Below, one piece after another: positions 26,101 to 36,488 of a stretch of DNA of 64,000 bases. Numbering within the stretch: the first letter of the stretch is position 1; each line of letters opens with the position of its first letter. Location: positions 17,298,001 through 17,362,000 of the forward strand of contig CM121341.1 in the NCBI GenBank assembly GCA_051530055.1. Direction: 5' to 3'. The notes below the pieces were generated by a model. It had not been told where the DNA came from, made no database searches, and saw nothing but the letters and a program-made list of their open reading frames with translations. The translations under genes and the position numbers were made by a program. The stretch comes from Neoechinorhynchus agilis. Lineage: Eukaryota > Acanthocephala.

Positions 26101-26365
26101 GGTCAAACGACCTGGGCTATATCGTGTGAACGTTGACTCTCGCTTAGATGATGGATATGGCGATGTATTTGGACCAATTTATGACGGGATCATTCTTCGA
26201 TCTTCACATCTTGCTCCCTTCGTCCGGGAAGCTGCAATTTTAGCGAGCCAACGGCGACGGTCCGCTCTATGCCATTCTGCTCGTTTCCAGGAAAGGACTA
26301 AGTATCTTCGGTCATTAAGTGAGCGCGTGGATAGACCAAACTTCTTGGAACATTGTCTTCTTTGA
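17191..26365 (+). CDS. RALGAPA: Ral GTPase-activating protein alpha subunit (catalytic)
   Basis: The ortholog of RALGAPA1/2, which with RALGAPB turns off RalA/RalB. The first exon at 17191 has the family N-terminus: FHERWHSNAMRRLTNAYLK matches 'IHQRWQFHSIGLILKKLL', and YLPKLFLNF matches 'YLPYIFPNI'. Later exons: about 19333-20098 (STWEIFLNSLILITENII; ELCSTVY), 20673-21014, 21059-21243, 21295-21403, 22261-22400, 22428-22476, 22562-22645, 22677-23274, 23300-23752, 25617-26365. The last exons carry LLRELKHFDSN, RETYKIGVIYVG and the RapGAP core RKIRFIGNDDVHIVW with the catalytic Asn, then DVFGPIYDGIIL and QERTKYLRSL near the end. An in-frame TGA sits at 26084-26086 inside a 48-nt segment absent from relatives. 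The join of the first two exons is unresolved and an exon may be missing. A TTTCAG lies 8 nt before the ATG. Confidence 0.88.
20439..20611. mobile_element. MITE-like element with ~45-bp terminal inverted repeats
   Basis: The arms start ATTGTTTAGGTCGCTTGTCG at 20439 and end with its complement at 20611, matching with few differences over about 45 bp. It lies in the RALGAPA intron 20099-20672. A 14-bp sequence CTTGACCTTATATG occurs on both sides, at about 20423 and 20639. A decayed relative is at 29395-29490. No protein is encoded. The DNA-transposon superfamily is not clear. Confidence 0.75.
23275..23299 (+). other. Ultra-short 25-nt intron
   Basis: GTAAGT...CATCTAG between GAG and CCC. Removing it joins two coherent reading frames (FDFLSE to PMPPNEYVF) at phase 0. 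Leaving it in puts the downstream into the wrong frame. See also 22401-22427 (27 nt) and 22646-22676 (31 nt). Confidence 0.75.
23753..25616 (+). other. Large RALGAPA intron with a five-copy tandem repeat
   Basis: Donor GTAGCC after the codon for Gly in HFDSNLG, acceptor CTACGTAG before CTTCATCC. The join preserves phase 1 and gives LGSSSFYGHRETYKIG. It contains the tandem array at 24183-24830 and otherwise AT-rich sequence with no exon I can support. Confidence 0.65.
24183..24830. repeat. Degenerate tandem repeat, five copies of ~131 bp
   Basis: Units start with GCGCGTTAGATTTTTAG or a variant at about 24183, 24315, 24447, 24577 and 24707. Each carries a 'CTAAAGATCCTTA', a 'TTGAGAAAATTATT' and a 'AATCGCC' block at matching positions. 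The spacing is steady at 130-132 bp while the sequence has drifted by roughly 15-20% by eye. Alternate units look more alike than neighbours, hinting at a dimeric higher-order unit. Confidence 0.75.
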
Positions 26366-26429
26366 TTTATGTATAGAGCAAGTTAACAGCAAAGAAGACT
26401 CACGTAACACACATTTGTTTGCTTTTTAG
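26366..26429 (+). promoter_or_regulatory. 64-nt intercistronic region ending in a splice acceptor
   Basis: Between the RALGAPA stop and the CDC27 start there are only 64 nt. The segment ends TTTGCTTTTTAG directly before the ATG, a pyrimidine-rich 3' splice site. No AATAAA is present. This is what a downstream operon gene with spliced-leader trans-splicing looks like; a cis-spliced 5'UTR intron of CDC27 reaching back into RALGAPA is the alternative. Confidence 0.5.
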
Positions 26430-29100
26430 ATGAACCTCGACGTGGTCAGATTGGAGCAATGCGCTGCGAGGTGTTTATCAAACTACAACTATCAAAACGC
26501 CATGTTCTACGCTGATTTGATTCGAGCGCAGAACCCTGATTCTGAGGATCTTACCGTTACTCAGGCCGATATTCAGTTGAAGTGCAATGATCACTCGAAA
26601 GCACTTCAGTCTCTGAAAAGTCTGAACACGGGATTAAAAACTCTGAGATCCAAGCTGATATTTGCAAAGTGCTGTCAAGTCCTTAGAAAGTATGTAGCGT
26701 CACAGAGAAAGTTTATTTTTCTACAGATACTCTCAATTTTCGTTTTATCGTTACTTCGACTCTAATTGAAAAAGATACCCTTTTTCTTCTTACGATTAAA
26801 TTTCCATAAACAATTCTTAAATATTATTTCATTTTGTAAAAAAACTGCCACTTTTGAAGAGTCTAAAATTTTATTTCTGGATTTTCCATTTCTGAACCTC
26901 ATAACATTTTGCTGTCTAAAATAGGTTTGATGAATTCCGATCGAAATTAGTGCGATGGACAATGTCTGTTTCCGGGTGCACTAAGCGCGCTGAAATGAGT
27001 CGACTCAGTATTCTTAGTCGACGTCTTTTTGTTGAACGCTCAGATGCCGAGGAGAACTTTATAATTGCTTCACTTTTTGAAATAATTGGAAACATATACC
27101 TCGATCAGTTCCTTCACGAGTTTGCAGCCGAAGCATTCCGTCTGAGCTTGCGTGCTGATCCAACATCAATATCCTGCATTGAAGCCTCGTGCGATCTATT
27201 GAGACATCGAATGAACATTGAGGAAGTCATCTGCCAAATTCCTCCGGATACTGAAGAGAAAGTGATTATTCTTGACAAGCAGAGTCTAATGGGAGATGTT
27301 TGTCCAGGAGAAAAAAGGTTCGGATGGGCGGTGGGTGGTTACGCGTGGATCATTTTTGAATTTGTAGAAAATTGCGTAGGATGTCCCCAAGTACGTCGAA
27401 AAGGTGTCACTTTTCATCACCATCAGCTATAGTTCTCTCACCTAATCCACCTAATCGAAGGATCAAACAAAAATCGTACGTTTGTATTCGAAGTTTTGGA
27501 TAATCTTTTGACACATCTTTGCCAAGTAGGACACTGCCGATTATATACGACGCACCTAAACTTCGGCATACCAGTTCCGATTTCGGATCCCGTGATTCCG
27601 TAAAGGAAAATGCGACAAATGACGATGAAGCTCCCCAGAGGACGCATGAGCCTCTTCCCGTCATGGTCACCCCCATTTCACAAATAGTGACTGCTTACGC
27701 AAGAGCTTATCATGCCTTCTCTCGATACGACCTCGATCGAGCAATGGATCTTGTAAACGTCGTTAATCGTTTACTCAATTTTAAATCAATTCATCGCGTC
27801 ATTCTTCTCACCGCCAGAATTCAATTCGAACAAAACAAAAATGACCTCTCGGCAATGTCCTTCGAGCTACTTCTTCGAGAATTTCCATCGTCTTTAGAGG
27901 GACTTGAGTATTATGGAACTGTTCTTTGGAGGAAACGGGACAAAGTCGCATTAACAAGTCTGTCTCATCAATTAGGCGTTCTCGCTCCTCATCACCCAGT
28001 CACCTGGTGTGCAATCGGAAACTGCATGAGTGCTCTCGGGGACACTACCAACTCAATAAAAATGTTCAAACGGGCTTTGGCTATATCAAAATCGAATGTA
28101 CAGCTGCAGAATTATGTTTTAACGCTTCTTGCAAGTGAGTATTTGGACTTGCGAATGTACCGTGAAATGAGAAATGTTCTCAAAATCGTTATCGAAAGAG
28201 ATCCGCTCTGTTATAGAGCCTATATGATCTATGCAATATGTCTGCTGTTCTCGGCATCGTTATTGTTCCACTTATCCTTATTAATTTTTTTTATTTTAAA
28301 ATTTTAATTTAACAATACAAAGCAGGATTGATATCATTTTTTGGTACAATACTGAAATATCGTTCAATCTGATTTTTTGCGTTTATAAATGTTTTTAAAT
28401 TTCCATTCCTCGCATGAATATCATTTTAATTATTTTTGTGCCTTAATTTCCCGCTCAAAATCTGATTGGCTAACGTTTTTACATAAAATGCAAAGTTAAA
28501 TTTTAATGTACCGTTCTTCTTCTCCTAAATTTTCTCAACCTGGATTTACTTGTTTTTAGCCAGAGAACGGCAGAAGTGGCATCATTTAACCAGCACATAT
28601 ACTCGAATGCGATTTATTTCTTCCAAAAGGCGAACTTAATTCACCCACGGCACATTCACTCTGCAACAAATCTGGCGATCGCTTACTATAAAGTCGGAAA
28701 GATTAACGAAGCGTTGGATGCTCTCGAACACGCATGCGAGATAGATCCACATAATCGTAATATGATGATGCACAGAGCCGGAATATTGATGATGACAAAT
28801 CAAGCCGAGAAGGCTCATGATATAATGAAGCAGTTAATAATGTTGGAACCTCAAAACAACGCCTACCATTATTTGATGGCCAAAATATATAAGATAAAAG
28901 ACGAACATTCTTTATATGTAAAGCACTTGAATTTATCCGAGTGCTTGACTAAACAAAGACCAGTTAAGGATTTCCTAGATTCCGTCTACGATACCAATCA
29001 ATTGGCACTTAGGTTCGGCGAATTGACTGCCCTTGTTAAGGAAATGAACATCTCGGACGGCGTGAATCGAACGAGAATTATGAGGATCACCAACGAGTGA
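26430..29100 (+). CDS. CDC27: Anaphase-promoting complex subunit 3 (CDC27)
   Basis: A TPR scaffold subunit of the APC/C ubiquitin ligase, which in the family binds co-activators CDC20/CDH1 through their IR tails. Exons: 26430-26689, 26926 to about 27335, a mini-exon near 27374-27395, 27434-27457 onward to a donor at about 27478, 27539-28247 (limits approximate), 28560-29100. N-terminal TPRs read NYQNAMFYADLI and KALQSLKSL. The linker keeps the basic PNPPNRRIKQK, like 'PKIPNRKTKSK' in human. The C-terminal TPR array has EYYGTVLWRKRDKVALTSLS, PVTWCAIGNCMSALGDTTNS and ATNLAIAYYKVGKINEALDA, all matching CDC27 rather than CDC16/CDC23. The protein is about 650-670 residues, shorter than human (~824), mostly in the linker. 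The last join would insert about eight residues in a TPR helix, so the acceptor there is uncertain. Confidence 0.9.
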
Positions 29101-29235
29101 TTGTATCATACGGGAGAGTGTGGTATTAGTCGAAACTGTAATAATTTCTTTGAAATACAAACTTGTTTCCGGTTTGACATTGTGTTTTAATCGCTTATAG
29201 ATTCAATGCGTTTTATGAAATAGAAATATAGCAGA

Positions 29236-29934
29236 AGTTTTACCTACGAAGACCATATCACAATCGTCAAAGGGAAGTTTGTATCTGCAGCTTTAGTTTA
29301 AAGATACCCGTGATAGTTTGGGTTCTCTTGTGATATGGGAGAACCTAGTATTTTGAATTACTTTCAGGAAAAGTAAAGCATTCTCGTCGGTTAGATATGT
29401 TATTCGTTTGGCCGGTCGTCGGCACCTGAAAGGGATCATTAAAGACGAATGAATATTTCGACTGATTGAATCAGTTATTATCTATTCAAATCTAAAAAAT
29501 AAGCACGTAAGGTCACAAACACACGATATAGTCGTTTGGCTCGGGAATCCGGAATCGTCACCCATAGGATGGCTTCCTAAGTGCATTAGGCCAACGAGAG
29601 GTAATTTGAGGCAACCTTTTGCTTTGTTCCCGGTTCCATCGTGTTGGCCATTTCAATAGAAATATCGACTCTTTTTTATCAATCGATGGAATTTTCTCTG
29701 TTCCTTGCAGATAACGTCGGTCTTATCGAACTCAATTGAGTGTTTGGTTCGGTGTTAATGATTTAAAATCGCTGAAGTTGTATCACAGGCGGGTTTTTAT
29801 ACAGCGCAAAGTTTCACCTACGAAGACCATATCACAATCGTCAAAGGGAAGTTTGTATCTGCAGCTTTAGTTTAAAGATACCCGTGATAGTTTGGGTTCT
29901 CTTGTGATATGGGAGAACCTAGTATTTTGAATTT
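29236..29934. repeat. 124-bp direct repeat flanking a MITE remnant
   Basis: A 124-bp block beginning near CCTACGAAGACCATATCACA and ending ATGGGAGAACCTAGTATTTTG is present at 29236-29359 and again at 29811-29934 with almost no differences. The second copy runs straight into LINE-like sequence. Between them is 29395-29490, related to the MITE at 20.4 kb, plus about 320 bp of unrecognised DNA. Confidence 0.8.
29395..29490. mobile_element. Decayed relative of the 20.4-kb MITE
   Basis: Shares GACGAATGAATATTTCGAC and the following 'GATTGAATCAGTTATT' type stretch with 20480-20520, and a diverged version of the left arm (GGTCGTCGGCACCTGAAAGG). The right arm is not found, so it is a truncated copy. 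Confidence 0.65.
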
Positions 29935-31460
29935 CGAAGTGCCCATAGCAATCGGAACCTCTGCCCTGCCTCAAATTGCAGCTTTTGCTCCATATCAGAC
30001 ACCACACAATATTTTACCGCCGATACTCCCCTTAGTTTCGTCATACGAAGCACTACAGCATCTCAAGAAATTACCTCGAAATCCTTTCCCTCAATCTGAA
30101 ATCCCAAACTGGGCTCTTGTCTACATCATCCTGGAACCATAGATCCTTTTCCCCTCATTGCAAATCTCAGCTTATTATATAGCATCCTCCCCTCACGTCT
30201 GAAAACTGCTAAAGTGGTTCTTCCGAAAAACGGACATCCGATATTCACCGAATCATTCCGTCCAATTTCCATTCTGTCCGCTCTTTCTAAAATAATCGAA
30301 AAATGTCTTAAAACTTGCCTTTTTCCACTTTGCAACAACAAATTATCGCCCCTACAATTCAGGTTCCGGTCCAAATTGTTTTGCAGCTGATGCCCTACTT
30401 TGCATTTATGACACGTTTCTACGCAACCTCGACAATAATCTCTCCCACTTCACCCGTCTCATTTAACTGGATTTATCGAAAGCATTCGACTCCGTATACA
30501 ACTCGCTACTTCTTCAGGCATGTTATGATTTCGGTCTAAACTCGTGGCAGATCAACTGACTGGCCTCTTATCTTCACAATCGCAAACAATACATTCACTG
30601 CCGTTCTACCTCAATCAGCCTATCCTCACCAAAGGAGTACCTCAAGGTGCCGTATTTTCACCATATTTTCCTAAATGACCCCAAACATTTCTCCTTGCCG
30701 ACGATCTCACCCTCATCACTCAATCACTACCCCACCTCCCCATTTCCTTAACCTCCAACGAGATCACACACATAAACGATTTTTGCAACAATCACAAAGT
30801 CCACTTGAATTTCTCTAAATGCTTCGAAATGATCCCTTCATTCTCCCACAACCCCACATTCTCCCACAACCCCACATTCTCCCACAACCCCACATTCTCC
30901 CACAACCCCACATTCTCCCCCGAGCTTCTAAACGACATCATATGAGTCACTTCCCTAAGAATTCTGAGTCTCCAATTTTAATCAAATTTGAAATGGGACT
31001 CGCACATTATTCCTTCCATCAAACGCAATACCTTTAAAATTTATCTTCTCAAACCCCTCCGACATTTATTACTCCTTTCAACCGATCTCTCCAAATTTTA
31101 TTACAGCTCCCATCTTTTGCAACCTTTCCAAATCACAAATTCGTCGTCTTTAAATGTTTCATAAAAGAGCATCTAAAATTTGCACAGTTGATTTTTCTCT
31201 CTCCGAATGCCTTGATACTATTTTCATAAAACAAACAAAACGTCCCTCAACCCTACCACAAAAATTTTAACCACATTTTATTCCCCTTTTCATACGAGCA
31301 CAAAACTTGTAATCCTAATTCGTTTTATCCTCCCCCTCTATCTACGCTCCTTTTTCCATGCTGTCCAATCTTTTCGGATGTCATAATCTGAAATGGACAT
31401 GATGAAAATACAACCTCACAAGCTCTCCTGTAAACCATAACCACCCGAACGAATCCGCAT
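29935..31460 (+). mobile_element. Decayed non-LTR (LINE) retrotransposon, reverse transcriptase part
   Basis: Fragments of a reverse transcriptase can be read in shifting frames: FRPISILSALSKIIEK near 30265, an LDLSKAFDS motif near 30470, and LADDLTLIT near 30695, i.e. the fingers, the first catalytic block and the (F/Y)xDD block of the RVT_1 family. There are several frameshifts and stops. The 3' third matches 60480-60830 on the plus strand and 63125-63700 on the minus strand, so this is one family with at least three copies here. A Jockey/CR1-like affiliation is likely but not proven. Confidence 0.75.
30838..30927. repeat. 18-bp minisatellite, ATTCTCCCACAACCCCAC, about five copies
   Basis: Nearly perfect head-to-tail copies inside the LINE remnant. 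The equivalent place in the copy at 63.5 kb has a single version (GGAGAATGTGGGGTTTG on the plus strand), so the expansion occurred in this copy after insertion. Confidence 0.9.
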
Positions 31461-32031
31461 TCCCTAACAAGCAAATAAACGTGTTATTATTCAGGAATGA
31501 TTAGGCGAGGTTACCTCGTCAAATATTTCAAATAAATAAAATATGTCATGGCAGGAAGTTCGCTAACCACAATCCAAATTTGATTATCCCGAAGGATTTT
31601 ATATCGAATTCACGGTATGCATAGTGCCCTAGTTCCGCAAGGTTATTATTGTTTGCATAATATTGATGATGTCCACAGAATTCTTGGTATGCATTATAAT
31701 CACAGTACTCATCGTATACAGTTTTCGTTGTTAGCTTTACATTTTTGCGCTTAATTCGGTACTTATTTTTATATGAACGGATGGGTACTCTTGGTTATTT
31801 ATTGTACGAAAGGAAAAGTTTAAATGTTACGAAATGTTCGCTAAACTCAAATCATCAGAATTAAACAACTGATTTCTTACGCGGGGATTTATATTTATGC
31901 ACATTCTCCGAGTTCATATTGTTGTAATTAGGAAATCAAGGTTCAAAATGTTATTCTCGATAAGACTGAACGTTCACACATAAAGTTTTATTGTTCAGCT
32001 TTTCTTTTTGTAAATTTACAACGCTTAAAGT
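31461..32031. other. Repeat tail and gene-free DNA
   Basis: 31490-31620 holds the dispersed modules also seen at 15.0 and 44.0 kb (GAGGTTACCTCGTCAAATATTTC and CCCGAAGGATTTTATATCGA). The rest is AT-rich with nothing recognised. Confidence 0.5.
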
Positions 32032-32793
32032 TCAACTCACAGCTAAGGAGATAATATAGGTTATGTATAAGAGTGTGCTGGCGATGAGCAAAAAAGTACT
32101 TGTGCCGGTGAAGAGGTACTTGTACTGGATTTTAAGATACCAAATGAGGCCAATGAACAACGCGATTAATGGACGGAACGCAAATGTACAAATAGAAAAA
32201 GTTAATGACTCTTCTTGATTTTGTCTATCCATTTGTTCTTCTTCTACAATCGGTTGATGAACTTGGCAATGAATAATCGAACCTGTTTCGATTCCATAAG
32301 AGTTCACGGTTTGATCGTCACGCAGTAATTGTCCCCGGTATATAAACCGAACGAGGTTACCAGCACTTACTTCGTGTTCGAATTGTCGTCGTTTCACGGA
32401 AGATATAAGTTCATTGGAATTTAATACAACACTCTGATCGTTTCCGCTCTCTACAAGTCGAAAAGTTACGAGAATGTTTTCGCCTCTTCGTCGAGCATTG
32501 TTAAGTTCAACTAGCGGTGATGGTACTTGTTCGCTCACCTCATGTTCTTCAGGTGATATCTCTCCTCTTGACAACAGATCGATTGTTCGCCGATCAATTT
32601 CACGCTCGTCCATGTTCGCAACGCTGTCTACAACTGAACCGGTCGATGTTCGGGTAGAAATCCAACTGAGAGCTATTAATAACAAAACAATGGCTGTTAA
32701 GGAAAGAGTCTCTGTGCTTAGTAATCCCGATAGCGTTTGTGAATCAAATGATAAAAATGAGTCGAATACAGAAAGTACAATTTTTGATATCAT
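32032..32793 (-). CDS. TMUB: Transmembrane and ubiquitin-like domain protein (TMUB1/2-like)
   Basis: A 253-residue single-exon protein. An N-terminal membrane segment (residues ~28-46) ends IALSWISTRTS, matching the 'LAWVSTHT' of TMUB1. The ubiquitin-like domain lies at about 105-180 with VRFIYRGQLLRDDQTVNSYG and SIIHCQVH. Two C-terminal membrane segments follow; LIWYLKIQYKYLF matches 'LLWYCQIQYRPFF'. Family members sit in ER and other membranes and take part in ERAD and receptor recycling; that role is inferred from the family. A TTTTAG acceptor-like site lies 20-odd nt upstream, and a five-codon upstream frame overlaps the start codon. Confidence 0.88.
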   Translation of the reverse strand: MISKIVLSVFDSFLSFDSQTLSGLLSTETLSLTAIVLLLIALSWISTRTSTGSVVDSVANMDEREIDRRTIDLLSRGEISPEEHEVSEQVPSPLVELNNARRRGENILVTFRLVESGNDQSVVLNSNELISSVKRRQFEHEVSAGNLVRFIYRGQLLRDDQTVNSYGIETGSIIHCQVHQPIVEEEQMDRQNQEESLTFSICTFAFRPLIALFIGLIWYLKIQYKYLFTGTSTFLLIASTLLYITYIISLAVS

Positions 32794-32819
32794 GCAAATT
32801 GCATCTATCTAAAATAGCG

Positions 32820-35800
32820 ACCATAGGAATGAAGAAATATAGAACGCAATGGTACTTTAGAACAGCCTTTTTACGTGTCTAGACAGTCCACTCGTACTGA
32901 CGATATGTCTAGAATAAAATGAGGGTGCCTAAGCGTAGTGAGTCATCTAATGGACTAAAAAAATCCGATTTCAAAGCATCTAAGGCGAGGGACGAAAAGA
33001 ATTAAAAAATTAAGACATTTAAGTGCCAAATTATTAGTTTTTAGCTTGTTCCCTTTTGTCTGATGAAGCTATGATACGAACGGTGAATCGAGGATCATAA
33101 ACAGATTTAATTCATACAAAAACTAAGCTAAATAGGTTTACTATGCAAAAATACTCACTCCAAATCTACGCAAAATATAGCGCTCAAGTTTTTTGGACTT
33201 GTATGTTGAATTAATTCCGCGTTATTGTCATTCTCCGCTGTTCAAATAAATTCCTTGGATACATGTTTTAACCACAATCTAAGATTCTATATTTGAATTT
33301 ATGACCAAACCAAAAACCGTGGAATGCATATTCTCCAGATCGGAATGCAGACCTACTCAACTGCTGTTGCTAGAAAAGAAATGTAGACCTTGCAGCGAAA
33401 AAAACGAAGGTGTGCAACAGGGCACAGAGATAAAATGAGTTATTATTTTCAACAATAAAGCTAAAATTATGTAATTCTACCCAAAATTTTGCTTCTCTTA
33501 AAACACTTTCCCGCATGTTAGAACTTTGATATCTTTAGCATAGCTTTAAAAACTAAATAACCAATATTGGGTTTTCGGTTATCCTCAAAAAATTTCGTAT
33601 CCGAATGGTGTCCGATCCCAATTAATGGGGATAAACAACGTTCTACTCTAGTTGTTGGAGTATTTACATAGTAGCTTATGTGTGTCCAAAGAAATGGAAA
33701 AAACAATTTTCTATTGACGTTATAAGGTCCAAATGAATAAACTTGAAAAATACAAATGATTCTGGGCCAAGTGCCGAGCATTTCGGTAGACAACGTTTTT
33801 ACGATCTTAGATGTTCTTCGTTTGAACAAACGTTGTCACCTTTTCTAGGGAACACTGCTAGAGAGGAAAACGAAATGAACATTGACAGTAACATTCAGGC
33901 ACTTTCAAAAAAAAGTAATCATGATCAAATTATAGAGCATTGCCGAGGAAAGAGTTTTGGCGATCTTTAACTTTTCTGGTTGCATCCTCAGGAAGTTCAG
34001 GCCACGGAGTTTGCAAGACAAAGGGCACAAAACTTCACCAGATCGAATTATATCTTTTGTATCAAAGACCCATTGTATTAAAAGCAAAAGTGATGCGTAA
34101 CAAAAGAGAGAGAGCACACCTTGTCGCTTGTAGTAACATTTATAAGTCTCTAGAAAAGGGTATTTTACAATTGTAAACCACGAGAGAGAGCAAACGTTCA
34201 TTAGAAACAATCAAACGTTCAATATGTTGCTCACTCTTATAGGAAGCGATCCTTACAAGACGTAGATGCTGATATTCAGCAACAGAGAACAAGAGAACCT
34301 ACCTCCTCATAATTTTCACCGCTTGGCTGTGCACAAAGAAAGTGAACGATGTGCAGCATTCAATCTACGCTTCGTAGGGACCGAGAGAGATCCTCTTAGT
34401 TAAAGTAACATGTTATAACTTCGACTGTTTGCACTGCTAGAAAGTGAAGCCGTTTATTGGATCATTAGTGCAATTTCATATTTTTGGGACAAGTAAAACA
34501 TTGAAGTAGTAGAGAATTTACAATCTTTTCAAAAAGCATTTTAATGGTATTACAAAATAAAAAAAAGTACAAAATGCGGCACGCTATTTTGGGTCTACGA
34601 AATAGTATAGTAACAATCGTAGTTAATAGCATCTCTTTTGCTTAGAGGCAGGAATAAGAAGAGTAGGAAAAATAGAATGTTTGCGCTGCGCACTAAGAAA
34701 ATCGATCGAAACAACTCTTTGTTAAATCAGCTACATAAAATCTATCAGTAATTTAGTATTACAAAATGCATCAATTATTCCTCATAAAACAGAATGAACG
34801 AAATCAACATAAGACATCATTGTTTTCAATAATGTATTTGGTGTTTTCCCCACAAAAAAGCTTGACTAGTTTGTGTTTAAAAGGCAAATGGCAGATTACG
34901 CACAAAGCACAATAAAATAAAGAAATATGAGACGAATTGCATTTTGAATTTAACAGCAAAGATTTTAAAGCATGAAATCCAATACATTTTAACAGATTGG
35001 CATGAATCGTATTTAGATATTAGTTAGATGAGCTCTTACAAATTTTAGAAATTGCGAAATTCACAGATTTGTACTTGGTGCTGTGTGGAGCAACGAACGG
35101 TTCCACCTCATGAGAATACGATCTAATACAGCGTAATGGAAAGATAGTTACTTCCCATATTAACACATTAGAAGAATTGATTCTTCAAAGATACATTTGC
35201 ATGAAATTATGAAAATAACGTTATGCTTTTCTAATCTCATCGACGGAATGAAATAATGGTGATTTTTCCATTGATTATTTGACTCCCGAGGTGCACAAAA
35301 TAATCAGTTGTCCAAGAGACCCAGACGAATATATGACGATCCGCGGGACGGGAAAAATTATCCAGATCGGTTGAGTGCATGTTTATAAACTCTTTTTGTT
35401 CAAAAAATAAAGAAATACGAATATCTAGATCCTGTTCAGAAAAGGGATAATTTGATAATTAACTAAGTTTTAGTAAAATAAAAACCATAGAACATTGTAT
35501 TGAAAGAGATTGAACTTACATTGAACACTAGACGTAATCTTGTTTTTCTTGCAAGTATAAAGACGTCAACCGCTACTCATGAGAACATTTGGTGCGCATA
35601 GATATTTATGTTCGCCGAGCACATTTGTTATAATACATCGATGAAAGAGTCAAACACTAGAGTGATTGATCGAAAATCATTCTTATTTTACAAGTAAATT
35701 ACACTCAGAAAAAGATGGTTTCAACGGACTAAAACGAAACTGGAGTGCTTTAACCAACGACAATGGAGAAAAATAAGTTTTATGTGCAATCTTAAATACA

Positions 35801-36450
35801 AACCCGTTGCGAAGACAGAGAAATTCAGTTTAGCATTTTATTGAAGCGCCCAATGAAAAAGAGTTATTTTTTAACATTTGAAAGGAAACATGAATATTAT
35901 TAATTTAAAAATGAATTGCAAGGGTGAATTTCAAAAATTGTAAGATAGTTTTGTTTACTCACGAAGGAATAGACTGGATCAATAAACTTTTCAAGAAAGT
36001 CCAGAAATTACTGTTATGGTCCGACGAAGATAATCAGTCGCTAAGATGGGAAATAGCGACTTAATCTTCAAATGCACACTTAAAATGTCATTCACCGCGC
36101 GGCGGTTGATGGAAAAGTGGAAAAGTAACCCGCAAAAGTGCTCAAAAATCACATTATGCAAATCGAATTGTTTGAAGACGGTAAAATCAGCATTCAAATT
36201 AGTTTGCTTTTCACGAGGCAACACACAAGGGCATTTTTGAAAATTGAACAAATTGTGAAAAACCACATAAATAATCGTCAGTTTGGTATTCGTCCACAAT
36301 TTGGACGATGCTTTCTAGAGAAAATTAAGTAATCAATATCAAAATTGGCCAGCGACCAAAGTATAAAGTTAAGTTGCCATTTCAATCACAAATACGATTT
36401 TGTACTACTTACTTTCCCGTAGAAACCCAAGACATTACGTCACTGTTATT
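32820..36450. other. Gene-poor stretch with possible orphan exons
   Basis: No recognised gene. A 75-codon frame at 33743-33970 (+) and an overlapping one at 33940-34176 (+) have mixed, protein-like composition but no family, and they may be exons of something I cannot assemble. Frames at 36046-36332 (+) include MSFTARRLMEKWKSNPQK and could be 5' exons of the coiled-coil gene that follows. Confidence 0.35.
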
Positions 36451-36488
36451 TCAGTGTTTCCATTGGACGATGCCAGAAGAATCGCCTA

